From Bacteroidales bacterium UBA1797 (GTDB taxonomy: Bacteria > Bacteroidota > Bacteroidia > Bacteroidales > VadinHA17), in the NCBI GenBank assembly GCA_002319885.1, contig DCFT01000055.1, forward strand, positions 1 through 34,392: DNA of 34,392 bases, read 5' to 3'. The notes under the pieces are model-generated. The model saw nothing but the letters and a program-made list of their open reading frames with translations, had not been told where the DNA came from and searched no databases. Positions 7,330 through 16,293 of this stretch are shown here, piece by piece (within the stretch, counting starts at the first letter, position 1; each line of letters begins with the position of its first letter). The translations under genes were made by a program, and so were the position numbers.

Positions 7330-10300
7330 ATGAAAAATACTACTTATTGCCAATTTTTATTATTTCTACGGCGATTCCGAAAACTAACCATGATTATGAA
7401 ACTAACAACTATTTTAGTGCTTGTCTGCACGCTGCAATTGTCAGCTAATGTTTACTCCCAGACTAAAAAATTGGATATATCGCTAACTGATGTTACTATA
7501 AAAGACGTACTAAAGAACGTTGAATCGCAAAGTGATTACAGGTTCTTTTATAATGATGACCTGAGCAATATAAACAGGCGTATCACTATAAACGATCAGG
7601 GGGTCTTGATCAATGACCTGCTCACCAGTCTGTTTGATAACACAGGCATTACATTCAAGGTATTAGATAACAATCTTATTGTGATTTCGCCTAAAAATAT
7701 ATTACAGCAGAAAAAAGTAACAGGAAAAGTCATTGATTCTCAAACACTCGAACCCATGATGGGTGTTACTGTAAAGGTTGAAGGAACCACTCTGGGTGTT
7801 ACAACTGATATCAGGGGTATGTATGAGATCAACTCACCTGATGCGAATAGTATTCTGGTGTTTTCGTTTATCGGATATACAACCCAGAAGGTGAGTGTAG
7901 ATCAGAAGACAACCATTGATGTTTCAATGACACTTGATACACGATCACTTGATGAAGTCGTAGTAGTCGGATACGGTGTGCAGAAAAAGGGCGCAGTAAC
8001 AGGGGCTATCAGCAGTATTAAAGCCGAGGACCTTGCAAACTCTTCCATATCGAGAGCAGAACTGGCGTTACAGGGTAAAACTTCAGGAGTGCAGGTAATC
8101 CAGAATTCAGGTGCACCTGGAGCAGATATAAATGTAAGGATCCGCGGTTATGGTTCCAACAAATCATCTGAACCTATTTATATTGTCAATGGTACAAAAA
8201 TCTCCAGTCTTAGTTCTATTGACCCCAACGATATAAGTAACATCGAAGTACTAAAAGATGCCGCTTCTGCGGCGATCTATGGTGCCGAAGGTGCAAATGG
8301 TGTTGTTCTTGTAACAACTAAAGGCGGGGAAAGTGGCAAGGGACATCTGACTTATGAGTTTCAATACAGCATGCAATCGCTGGCTAAAAAAGTTAATGTG
8401 TTAAATGCTGCTGACTATAAGACATATTTTACTGAAGCAGGAACACTTCCGGCTTCTGCACTTAGTGAACCATACAATACCGACTGGCAGAATGAAATCT
8501 TCAAATCTACTCCTACCAAAAAACATTACCTTTCATTTACCGGTGGCAGCGAAAAAGGATCTTTCATGCTTTCGCTATCTTATTTAAACCAGGATGGTAT
8601 CGTGGTTGGTGATCAGGACAAATATCAGCGTTATACTTTAATGTTTAACTCAGACCATAAGCTTAATAACTGGATTAAAGTAGGTCATAACATTACTGCT
8701 TCCCGTATTGATTTAAAAGCGGTAGCTGAAAACAGCGAATACACTTCGGTAATTACCAGTGCATTGATGGTAGACCCTCTTACTCCTGCTTATTATAAAA
8801 ATGAATCTGAAATTCCGGCAGCCATGCTGGCTAACATTGCCGCCGGATCGAAATATTTAAAGAATACTGACGGTTATTATTATGGCGTTTCACAATATGT
8901 TACAAGTACCGCAAATCCGTTTGTTGTAAGAGACGCAACATTCCCCACCAACCAGAACACTACATTGTTTGGTAATGTGTTTGCTGAGATTACTCCCCTT
9001 GAGGGGCTAATGTTTACAAGCAGAGTCGGTGGCACTTTTATGTCATTTCATAATCATGTGTACAACCCTGTTTATTACTATGACAATAATACCAATAATC
9101 TTGCATCAAATGTCATTGATAACATGACACTGTCGAGTTACTGGCAGTGGGAGAATTTCGCCACATATACTAAAGCTATAGGTAATCACAATGTAACACT
9201 GCTTGTTGGTATGTCCGCATCAGAAAATAAACTAAACTATTTATATGGTGATGGCAGCCCGCTTACAAATGACAATTCACTTTATGATGACCTAAAATAC
9301 CTGGCATCAAATCCTTCAGACAATGTGAACGGTTATCGTATTTTAACGCGTAAGCTTTCTTATTTCGGACGTTTGAATTATGACTTCAAGAACAAATATC
9401 TTCTTCAGGTCAGTTTACGCGATGATGCTGCTGGTGAAGACATTCTGCCAAAAGAACATCGTTGGGGCCTTTTTCCTGCATTATCAGCAGGGTGGGTGAT
9501 CTCGAACGAAGATTTCTTCCCGAAAACATTCATTTCCTTTTTCAAAGTAAGGGGCAGCTGGGGTCAGAACGGTAGCTTATCCAATCTCGGCAATTATTCC
9601 TATATGTCAGCACTTACTGCATCAGGAGCATATCCAATCATGGAAACTTCAACTTCCACGACCATGGGAACTGCCACTGAACCTGCAAACCTAAGTAATC
9701 TTAACCTGAAGTGGGAAACCAGCGAACAAACCGATGCTGGTATCGATATCCGTGCTTTTAAAGACAGGGTTACCTTTTCAATGGATTATTTCATAAAGAA
9801 AACCAAAGACCTCCTGACTACCGGCACGCCTCCGCTTGAAGCAGGCAATACAGCAACCACTGTCAATGCTGGTGATGTCGAGAACAGAGGATTCGAATTT
9901 GAACTTACTTACCGGAATAAAGTAGGAGACTTCAATTATAGTGTTGGAGCTAATGTAGCAACACTGCATAACGAAGTAACCTATATGAACCCCAACAGTC
10001 CGTACCTCACAGGAGCCACTGTAAACCTTGAAACATCCACCCGGTTTGACAAAGGTCATCCTATATGGTATTTTTATGGCTATAAAACAGCAGGCGTAAA
10101 TCCTAAAAACGGACAGACAATATTTGTTAATGCAGCCGGCGATACTACAAGCACGGTTTCTTCTGCCGATAAGCAATATCTCGGTAGCGGAATCCCCAAG
10201 ATCACCTATGGGTTTAACATTGACCTTAGCTACAAAGGATTTGATTTCAAAGCCTTCTGCCAGGGTGCAGCCGGTCAGGATATTATGCTGGGAATGGTAA

Positions 10301-10695
10301 GAACCGACAGGCTCAATTTTAATAAATTGCAGGTCTATTTTGACAACAGGTGGACACCAACCAATACAACTGCCTCCATGCCGGCTGCCAATTGCAGTTC
10401 AAATACATGGCACAGCGACATGTTGATCTTCAAAGGTAATTATCTTAAAATAAAGCAGATACAAATAGGATATACATTGCCAAAAGATATCATCAGCAAG
10501 ATTAAGGTATCCAATGCCAGGATCTATATCTCTGTTGAGAACCTGTATACTTTCACCAAATATCCGGGATCTGATCCTGAGGTGGGGTCCAATGCTGTAA
10601 CTGCGGGTACGAACTATATTAATAGTATTGGAATTGACCGTGGTATGTATCCCAACAGCAGGACTGTCATTTTTGGTGCGTCAATCACTTTGTAA
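7330..10695 (+). CDS. susC-like: SusC/RagA-type TonB-dependent transporter with STN signalling domain
   Basis: Outer-membrane beta-barrel that imports a large ligand with energy from TonB/ExbBD, working with the SusD protein. From the ATG at 7330 (1121 aa; an ATG at 7303 is an alternative) the order is: a long n-region and signal peptide ending near ANVYSQ (about 43); an STN domain at 48-119 (LDISLTDVTIKDVLKNVE); a carboxypeptidase-regulatory-like beta domain at 129-201 (VTGKVIDSQTLEPMMGVTV); the conserved LDEVVVVGYGVQKKGAVTG at 207-225; the plug with VRIRGYGS and LKDAASAAIYG; then the barrel. The STN domain is the part that touches FecR-type anti-sigma factors, so this copy should be both transporter and sensor. 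SusD starts 24 bases after its stop. The chain ends in FGASITL, without the usual terminal Phe. The ligand cannot be read from the sequence. Confidence 0.96.
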   Translation: MKNTTYCQFLLFLRRFRKLTMIMKLTTILVLVCTLQLSANVYSQTKKLDISLTDVTIKDVLKNVESQSDYRFFYNDDLSNINRRITINDQGVLINDLLTSLFDNTGITFKVLDNNLIVISPKNILQQKKVTGKVIDSQTLEPMMGVTVKVEGTTLGVTTDIRGMYEINSPDANSILVFSFIGYTTQKVSVDQKTTIDVSMTLDTRSLDEVVVVGYGVQKKGAVTGAISSIKAEDLANSSISRAELALQGKTSGVQVIQNSGAPGADINVRIRGYGSNKSSEPIYIVNGTKISSLSSIDPNDISNIEVLKDAASAAIYGAEGANGVVLVTTKGGESGKGHLTYEFQYSMQSLAKKVNVLNAADYKTYFTEAGTLPASALSEPYNTDWQNEIFKSTPTKKHYLSFTGGSEKGSFMLSLSYLNQDGIVVGDQDKYQRYTLMFNSDHKLNNWIKVGHNITASRIDLKAVAENSEYTSVITSALMVDPLTPAYYKNESEIPAAMLANIAAGSKYLKNTDGYYYGVSQYVTSTANPFVVRDATFPTNQNTTLFGNVFAEITPLEGLMFTSRVGGTFMSFHNHVYNPVYYYDNNTNNLASNVIDNMTLSSYWQWENFATYTKAIGNHNVTLLVGMSASENKLNYLYGDGSPLTNDNSLYDDLKYLASNPSDNVNGYRILTRKLSYFGRLNYDFKNKYLLQVSLRDDAAGEDILPKEHRWGLFPALSAGWVISNEDFFPKTFISFFKVRGSWGQNGSLSNLGNYSYMSALTASGAYPIMETSTSTTMGTATEPANLSNLNLKWETSEQTDAGIDIRAFKDRVTFSMDYFIKKTKDLLTTGTPPLEAGNTATTVNAGDVENRGFEFELTYRNKVGDFNYSVGANVATLHNEVTYMNPNSPYLTGATVNLETSTRFDKGHPIWYFYGYKTAGVNPKNGQTIFVNAAGDTTSTVSSADKQYLGSGIPKITYGFNIDLSYKGFDFKAFCQGAAGQDIMLGMVRTDRLNFNKLQVYFDNRWTPTNTTASMPAANCSSNTWHSDMLIFKGNYLKIKQIQIGYTLPKDIISKIKVSNARIYISVENLYTFTKYPGSDPEVGSNAVTAGTNYINSIGIDRGMYPNSRTVIFGASITL

Positions 10696-10719
10696 TTAAA
10701 CCTATTAATTTTTGCGATT

Positions 10720-12318
10720 ATGAAAGCTATATTTATAAAACATAAAATCCTGAAAATACTAGCACTCTTTATAATTATTTCCTTTGGATGCTCCAAAGAA
10801 TATCTTAATTACGAAGAGAGAGGTGTACAGACTGTAAACACATTCTATAAAACCGATGCACAGGCACTGGAAGCATTGAATGCGATTTTTGACCGTTGGC
10901 AGCAAGGAATTGCTTTCAACTATATATACATGTATGACGGTTTATCCGATGAGAGTTATGCAGGTGGCGGAAGCCGGGGTGATAATGGTGGTGTGCTTGA
11001 AGAAATAAACGAGTACAGGTTTACTCCAACAACTTCAGCTATAAACAGTTTATACTCATGGTACTATTTTTGTGTGTACAGATCCAATATTTTAATTGAT
11101 AATGTAGTACCCGACACTGACAATAAGGCAATTTTTGTTGCTATGGCCAAAGCTTTAAGAGGCTATGCTTATTTACTCATGGTTAACACCTGGGGAGATG
11201 TCCCGCTTGTTTTACATGAATTAAATGCAAGTGAGACCAGTCAGCCACGAACTGCCACAGCCGAGGTGTATGCTCAAATTGAAAAGGACCTCACTGAAGC
11301 CATTGACGTTTTGCCTGAAAGAAGTAATATGCCTACTGAGTATACGCATCTTATCTGTAAAGGAACTGCCGAAGCCATGCTTGGAAAAACTTATTTATAT
11401 GAAAAAAAATATGATGAAGCAGCTGCTACCTTTCAGAAAATAATTGATTCAAATGAATACAGTTTATACCCCGATTATTCCAAAATATTACGTCGTGATA
11501 GTGAATATGGAGTAGAGTCATTATGGGAAATTGCATTTGTAACCACAATGGGCTATAATGACCCCTTTGAGGCAGAATCGGGCCTTGCTGTTATGGGAAT
11601 TATGATGACTCCACGACCTGAATATCTTCCTTATCCGGTATATGGCGCATTGGATATGTTTCCATTTGGATGGGGCTTCATTAATCCGCATAAAGAAATG
11701 TATGATGCTTATACCAGTGCAGGTGATCCGGTCCGCCGCGATGTTAACCTTATTTCTCCTGATGATCTGGCAGCATTAGGCGGGAAATATCTGTCTCCTG
11801 CCGGTTTCACTCCATATGGCTCAGATGGTTATATCCGTCTGAAATATGTGCCATTCTTAAGTGAAGGAGCTGGCGGTGACGACTATACTAAGTTTTGCAA
11901 CACCGGAACAAACGTCCGAATGATACGATATGCCGATGTATTGCTAATGGCCGCAGAGGCATATAACAGGAAAAGTTCTCCCGATGATGCAAAAGCAAGG
12001 ACCTTTGTAAATCTTATAAGAAGTCGTGTTAGCCTGGCTCCGGTCAGTACAGCAGGAGATGCTCTGTTTGCGGACATCAAAACGGAAAGAAAACTTGAAT
12101 TGGCCTTTGAAGGCGAACGCTATTTCGACCTCCAGCGCTGGGGCGACGCTTATACTGCACTTAAAGATCAGGGAAAAGCAGTTCCTAATGGAGCAGGCGG
12201 TTACTGGAATCCTGAAGGAGCAGGGTATAAACAGAATAAGAATGAATTCCTTCCGATACCTGAGTATGAAATGACGGTTAATACAGCCATGAAGGGAAAC
12301 CAGAATCCTGGTTATTAA
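10720..12318 (+). CDS. susD-like: SusD/RagB-family ligand-binding lipoprotein
   Basis: Surface lipoprotein that caps the SusC barrel and captures the ligand. The N-terminus is a lipoprotein signal ending in ISFGC (Cys24). The 532-aa chain carries TPR-like helical pairs (for example ALRGYAYLLMVNTWGDVPLV and AEAMLGKTYLYEKKYDEAA) and the hallmark SusD C-terminal block: MIRYADVLLMAAEAYNR, then ERKLELAFEGERYFDLQRWG, ending with NQNPGY. It is complete. The 24-base gap to susC implies co-transcription. An intrinsic terminator at 12399-12432 follows, so esterase genes downstream depend on read-through or on promoters that I could not identify. Confidence 0.96.
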   Translation: MKAIFIKHKILKILALFIIISFGCSKEYLNYEERGVQTVNTFYKTDAQALEALNAIFDRWQQGIAFNYIYMYDGLSDESYAGGGSRGDNGGVLEEINEYRFTPTTSAINSLYSWYYFCVYRSNILIDNVVPDTDNKAIFVAMAKALRGYAYLLMVNTWGDVPLVLHELNASETSQPRTATAEVYAQIEKDLTEAIDVLPERSNMPTEYTHLICKGTAEAMLGKTYLYEKKYDEAAATFQKIIDSNEYSLYPDYSKILRRDSEYGVESLWEIAFVTTMGYNDPFEAESGLAVMGIMMTPRPEYLPYPVYGALDMFPFGWGFINPHKEMYDAYTSAGDPVRRDVNLISPDDLAALGGKYLSPAGFTPYGSDGYIRLKYVPFLSEGAGGDDYTKFCNTGTNVRMIRYADVLLMAAEAYNRKSSPDDAKARTFVNLIRSRVSLAPVSTAGDALFADIKTERKLELAFEGERYFDLQRWGDAYTALKDQGKAVPNGAGGYWNPEGAGYKQNKNEFLPIPEYEMTVNTAMKGNQNPGY

Positions 12319-12398
12319 TATTCTGCAATGATAAACAGAAATATCATTTCCTCCCGGAAAATGATTATTTCTTATTACTTCTTTGAAACAAAAAAAGC

Positions 12399-12432
12399 CC
12401 TGACAGGTCTTCAAAACTTGTCAGGTCTTTTT
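12399..12432 (+). terminator. Intrinsic terminator/attenuator after susD
   Basis: CCTGACAGGT (12399-12408) and ACTTGTCAGG (12416-12425) form a 10-bp stem with one G-U pair and a 7-base loop, followed by TCTTTTT. An A-run at 12390-12396 on the other side would allow use in both directions. Only 22 bases separate its end from the next gene's ATG at 12455, so there is no room for a full promoter after it. It probably lowers, rather than ends, transcription into the esterase genes. Confidence 0.75.
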
Positions 12433-12454
12433 CCACAATGAAAATAATATAATT

Positions 12455-14185
12455 ATGAAAAAGAAATACTTATTTTGCCTGACTGCCTCCCTGATCATAA
12501 TCTTTCTGGCTGTTCAGTGCAATGAGGCATTGGCTCAGAAACTAAAATCAGGACCTCAGGACCTGAGCTTTTTCTCTAATGTTGATGAGACTGATCAACC
12601 TTATGCTGTTTACATACCAAAAAACTTTGATGAGTCTAAAAAATATCCCCTGGTAGTCTTTTTACATGGCGCTATGTCGAATCACAGACTGGGATTACGC
12701 CGTGCTTTCGGGCAGGGGAATATTCAAGGGACCGATTTCATAAAGCCGGGTAATATTCCTGTTCAGAATGATCTGGAAGTAACACGTTTTTTCCCTGAAC
12801 TCAAAGATGTTGATTATATAGTAGCAGCGCCTTATGCACGTGGTACTGCAGGCTATCAGGGAATCCCCGAGCAGGATGTATACGATATGCTTGCTGATCT
12901 TAAAAACAGGTTCAGCATTGATGAAGACCGTGTTTATCTTACCGGTCTCTCAATGGGTGGTGGTGGAACAATATGGCTTGGATTGACCAGGCCCGATATC
13001 TGGGCAGCTATTGCTCCCTGTTGCCCTGCCCCTCCCGAGAGTGCATCTGAGCTGTCAGGTAACGCCCTGAATTTGCCGGTACACCTTTTCGTCGGAGATA
13101 AGGATTTTTTGTACCAGACGGTACAGGACTGGAAGAAAAGATTTACGGGCAACTCCGCTCTTTTAGATTATGTTGAATATCCGGGCATAGGTCATAACAG
13201 CTGGGAATATGCCTATAAGGATGGTTTTATTTTCGACTGGTTTGGCCAGTTTAAAAGAGATCTTTACCCGGAAAGAGTAAAATTCAATTCACCCTTATAT
13301 AAATATAACAAAGCTTACTGGGTAAAGCTGGATAAACTTACGTCGGGCACTCTGGCTTCAATTGATGCAAAATTTGTTGCTAAAAACTCCCTCGATATAT
13401 CCACAAACGCTCTTGACGCTTTCACGCTAACGTTAGCTGGACATCCATCTTTCAACCCTTCATCAAAAACAGATATCAAAATAGATGGTAAAGCCTTCTC
13501 ATTAAAAACCCCTGATATCATTTCATTTTCAAAAGAGAATGGGAACTGGGTTAATCGTAAATACACTCCCGGACTGAATTCTAAAAAACAGGGTGCCGAA
13601 GGACCTATGTCAGCAGCTATAGCCGGCAACCATATTTATGTATATGGAACTATAGGCAATCCTACTCCTGAGGAATTGCAGAAAAGACATGATCAGGCTG
13701 CCATGGCAGCTAACTGGTCAGCAGACCGTGGTATGATGGGTCGGATAATGGTCTTCCCAAGAGTAATTTCCGATAAGGAAATAAGGCAAAGCGATTATGA
13801 GACATCCAACCTGATATTGTTTGGAACCCGTGAGACTAATAGTATAATTGAGAAATTTGCGGATAAATTACCAGTACAGCTGAATGCTGATGCATACGAT
13901 TATTGTCTGGCATATGTCTTTCCGATGAATAATCATTACATATTGGTTAATTCAGGCCTGGTATGGTGGACTCCTGTCAAACCAAAAGAAGGCGAACAAA
14001 ACAAGATCATGAAAATGTCATTCATGAATCCTGCAATCGATGGTCTTGCCAGTCTCAAAGATTTTATTTTATTCAGGGAAACACCCGATAATATTATCAG
14101 CCAGGGAAGTTTCGACGACAATTGGGCTATTCCTGTATCTGAATCAGAAAAAATGAAATCAACTGGTGTTGTAAAAATAAAATAG
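12455..14185 (+). CDS. Secreted alpha/beta-hydrolase esterase (CE1/PHB-depolymerase-like) with extra C-terminal domain
   Basis: Exported serine hydrolase, probably cutting carboxylic esters. A signal peptide covers residues 1-27, ending ALAQ; Cys22 (VQC) is a poor lipobox. The hydrolase domain (about 35-270) has the oxyanion segment VVFLHGAMSN, the nucleophile elbow GLSMGGG with Ser166, an acid in VGDKDF (Asp215 or Asp217) and His247 in GIGHNSWE. This is the layout of PHB-depolymerase and feruloyl/acetyl-xylan esterases. Residues about 280-576 form a second part with a beta-rich stretch and segments such as HIYVYGTIGNPT and SNLILFGTRETN. Similar C-terminal parts occur behind prolyl-oligopeptidase-like hydrolases in this phylum; their role is unclear. 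It is the first esterase after SusD, so the likeliest to meet the imported or captured ligand. The substrate is unknown; a peptidase activity cannot be excluded. Confidence 0.85.
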   Translation: MKKKYLFCLTASLIIIFLAVQCNEALAQKLKSGPQDLSFFSNVDETDQPYAVYIPKNFDESKKYPLVVFLHGAMSNHRLGLRRAFGQGNIQGTDFIKPGNIPVQNDLEVTRFFPELKDVDYIVAAPYARGTAGYQGIPEQDVYDMLADLKNRFSIDEDRVYLTGLSMGGGGTIWLGLTRPDIWAAIAPCCPAPPESASELSGNALNLPVHLFVGDKDFLYQTVQDWKKRFTGNSALLDYVEYPGIGHNSWEYAYKDGFIFDWFGQFKRDLYPERVKFNSPLYKYNKAYWVKLDKLTSGTLASIDAKFVAKNSLDISTNALDAFTLTLAGHPSFNPSSKTDIKIDGKAFSLKTPDIISFSKENGNWVNRKYTPGLNSKKQGAEGPMSAAIAGNHIYVYGTIGNPTPEELQKRHDQAAMAANWSADRGMMGRIMVFPRVISDKEIRQSDYETSNLILFGTRETNSIIEKFADKLPVQLNADAYDYCLAYVFPMNNHYILVNSGLVWWTPVKPKEGEQNKIMKMSFMNPAIDGLASLKDFILFRETPDNIISQGSFDDNWAIPVSESEKMKSTGVVKIK

Positions 14186-14212
14186 TAAGTTCTCACTTAT
14201 TGAGAAGCGTTA

Positions 14213-14250
14213 GTAAAGCAGATCTGGTATTCTGCCAGGTCTGCATTTAC
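14213..14250 (+). terminator. Strong hairpin after first esterase (weak T-tract)
   Basis: GTAAA-GCAGATCTGG (14213-14227) pairs with CCAGGTCTGC-TTTAC (14235-14244, 14246-14250), with one G-U pair and one bulged A, around a 7-base loop. The stem is about 15 bp but is followed by ATAATCC and not a T-run. It may be a terminator, an mRNA-end stabiliser or a REP-like element. Confidence 0.5.
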
Positions 14251-14320
14251 ATAATCCTGTCTGAAATATTCAGGGAAGAGTAACATGTTATTTTGATGAA
14301 ATTGATATGTTAATAAACAA

Positions 14321-16036
14321 ATGAACACTCAAATGAAATCAACAAGAAGAAGATTTTTTAAGACAATGGGGGCCGGCGCCACCGGACTTGCCTTTGGTAC
14401 AGCTGCTTTTACAGCAACATCATGCGTCTCCACCGTGGGGAAAAAGGAAAAAGGAGTTGCTGATAATGATAAACAGATCTTGTTCATTGGTGACGAGATT
14501 GCTCTGGCCGATACTCAGTATGGTAAAGTCAAAGGATATGTTCTAAGAGGGATTAACTACTTCCTCGGAATACCTTATGGTGCAGATACTTCAGGAGCCA
14601 ACAGATTTATGCCTCCACAAAAACCAAAGCCATGGAATGATATCTTTCCGGCAGTCTGGTGGGGTAATTCAGCTCCACAGATAATGGAAAAGAGATATGC
14701 AAATGCTTATTCCTCTTTTGCTGATCATTGGAATTACGATGATGTGAGTGAAGACTGTCTCAGACTGAATGTCTTTACCCCGGCAATCAATGACGGAAAA
14801 AAGAGACCTGTTTTGGTATGGTTCCATGGTGGTGGATTCACTAATGGTAACGGAATAGAACAGGATGGTTATAATGGCGAAAATTTCAGCCGTAAAGGAG
14901 ATGTTGTCTTCGTATCAGTCAATCACAGGCTGGGTCCGATGGGATTCACAAACCTGGCAACCGCAAGAGGTGAGAAATATGCTGCATCAGGCAATGTTGG
15001 AATGCTTGACCTGGTGGCAGCACTTGAATGGGTAAGGGATAATATTACAAATTTTGGCGGTGATCCTGGAAATGTGACTATAATGGGTCAATCGGGCGGA
15101 GGAGCAAAAGTATGTATTACTACATCCATGCCGTCAGCTAAAGGACTCTATCATAAAGCAGTTGTTCTAAGCGGAGCAACGACAAGAACCGGCGAAAAAG
15201 AGTATGCAGAAAAACTTGGAGATTATATTCTGAAAGAAGCCGGACTCAAGGCAAAAGATATTGCAAAGTTACAGGAGATGCCATGGATGGATTATTACCT
15301 TCTTGCAAATAAAGCTGCAGCAAAATTGGCTGCGGAGATGGGACCCACATCAGGCATTATGCGCCGTGGATTCAATCCATGTGTCGATGGTGTATATATT
15401 CCGGGTGATCCTTATTATCCTGTTGCAACTCCGGTTGCAGAAGGTGTTCCTATGATGATTTGTTCGACAATGAATGAAATGGCTCCCAGCAGAACAATGC
15501 CTGAACTTGAAAACATCACCTTTGACAAGGTTAAAGAAAATTTGAAGTCAAGGGCCGGATTTGGACCAGGTCTAGGTGAAAAAGCAGGTGAAGTGGTTGA
15601 TGCTTATGCCAAAGCATTCCCCGACAAAAAGCCTGTTGAAATATGGTCGATAATAAGTGGTAACCGCCAGGGCGTAGTTGACCTGGCTGACGCAAAATCC
15701 AAACAGGCACCACCCGTCTTTGTCGCATGGTTCTGCTGGCAGCCTCCATTGTTCGACAACAGGATGCGTGCTTTTCATTGCAGCGATATTTGTCACTGGT
15801 TTTATAACACCGACCTTATGCTTACACATACAGGTGGAGGTGCAAGACCAAGAAACCTGTCTGAGAAAATGTCAGGAGCCCTTCTTCAGTTTATGAAAAC
15901 GGGAAATCCTGATAATGGAGGATTGCCCACCTGGGCCAGATATACTTCTGAAAAAGGCGAAGTGATGGTCCTGGATGACATTTCTGAATTAAAATATGAT
16001 CCCGACAGGGAAGCGCGTAGATCTTTACCCTCCTGA
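14321..16036 (+). CDS. Type-B carboxylesterase, Tat-exported lipoprotein
   Basis: Carboxylesterase/lipase family type B (para-nitrobenzyl esterase-like) hydrolysing small acyl or aryl esters outside the cytoplasm. The N-terminus has a twin-arginine motif, STRRRFFKT (7-15), then a mild hydrophobic stretch and TATSC (Cys35), which suggests a Tat-exported lipoprotein. The catalytic set is visible: oxyanion FHGGGFTNG, nucleophile GQSGGG (Ser258), acid Glu386 in STMNEM, and His486 in AFHCSD. The ATG at 14321 and another at 14333 both leave the Tat motif intact. The 571-aa length is normal. It pairs with the paralogue at 21563-23194, which uses a Sec lipoprotein signal instead. The two bracket the four E-set CE1 genes. 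The true substrate is unknown. Confidence 0.93.
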   Translation: MNTQMKSTRRRFFKTMGAGATGLAFGTAAFTATSCVSTVGKKEKGVADNDKQILFIGDEIALADTQYGKVKGYVLRGINYFLGIPYGADTSGANRFMPPQKPKPWNDIFPAVWWGNSAPQIMEKRYANAYSSFADHWNYDDVSEDCLRLNVFTPAINDGKKRPVLVWFHGGGFTNGNGIEQDGYNGENFSRKGDVVFVSVNHRLGPMGFTNLATARGEKYAASGNVGMLDLVAALEWVRDNITNFGGDPGNVTIMGQSGGGAKVCITTSMPSAKGLYHKAVVLSGATTRTGEKEYAEKLGDYILKEAGLKAKDIAKLQEMPWMDYYLLANKAAAKLAAEMGPTSGIMRRGFNPCVDGVYIPGDPYYPVATPVAEGVPMMICSTMNEMAPSRTMPELENITFDKVKENLKSRAGFGPGLGEKAGEVVDAYAKAFPDKKPVEIWSIISGNRQGVVDLADAKSKQAPPVFVAWFCWQPPLFDNRMRAFHCSDICHWFYNTDLMLTHTGGGARPRNLSEKMSGALLQFMKTGNPDNGGLPTWARYTSEKGEVMVLDDISELKYDPDREARRSLPS

Positions 16037-16099
16037 ATGTTTTCAGAATAGATGTTTAAGATATATATATAGTTAGTTAGGTTGTTTTAGGGTGCGATT

Positions 16100-16131
16100 G
16101 GATCTGGAAGCGATTTTTCGTCTCCAGATCC
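16100..16131 (+). terminator. Hairpin after type-B carboxylesterase
   Basis: GGATCTGGA (16100-16108) pairs perfectly with TCCAGATCC (16123-16131). Inside, after an A/C mismatch, GCGA pairs with TCGT around TTTT. The sequence that follows, TTCTATG, is only mildly T-rich. It shares GATCTGG and its inverse with the hairpin at 14213-14250. Confidence 0.5.
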
Positions 16132-16293
16132 TTCTATGAATCAATTATCCATAATAATTTATCAGAAACTATCTCCGGACTACCCAAATCACTTAACGAA
16201 ATTGTTAAATAATTACACTTATAAATTAATACTCATGTTCATTGAATAATTTTCTTCCAAACAATTTAGGTAACCATTAAAAAATATATTCCT

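Noticed and set aside
9778..10176. 132-codon minus-strand frame, Cys-rich
   Set aside because: Fully opposite the SusC barrel; high Cys and low-order composition are typical of a shadow frame.
11944..12414. 156-codon open frame on the minus strand
   Set aside because: Lies opposite the conserved C-terminal block of susD and the terminator; its sequence has no domain-like pattern. A shadow frame.
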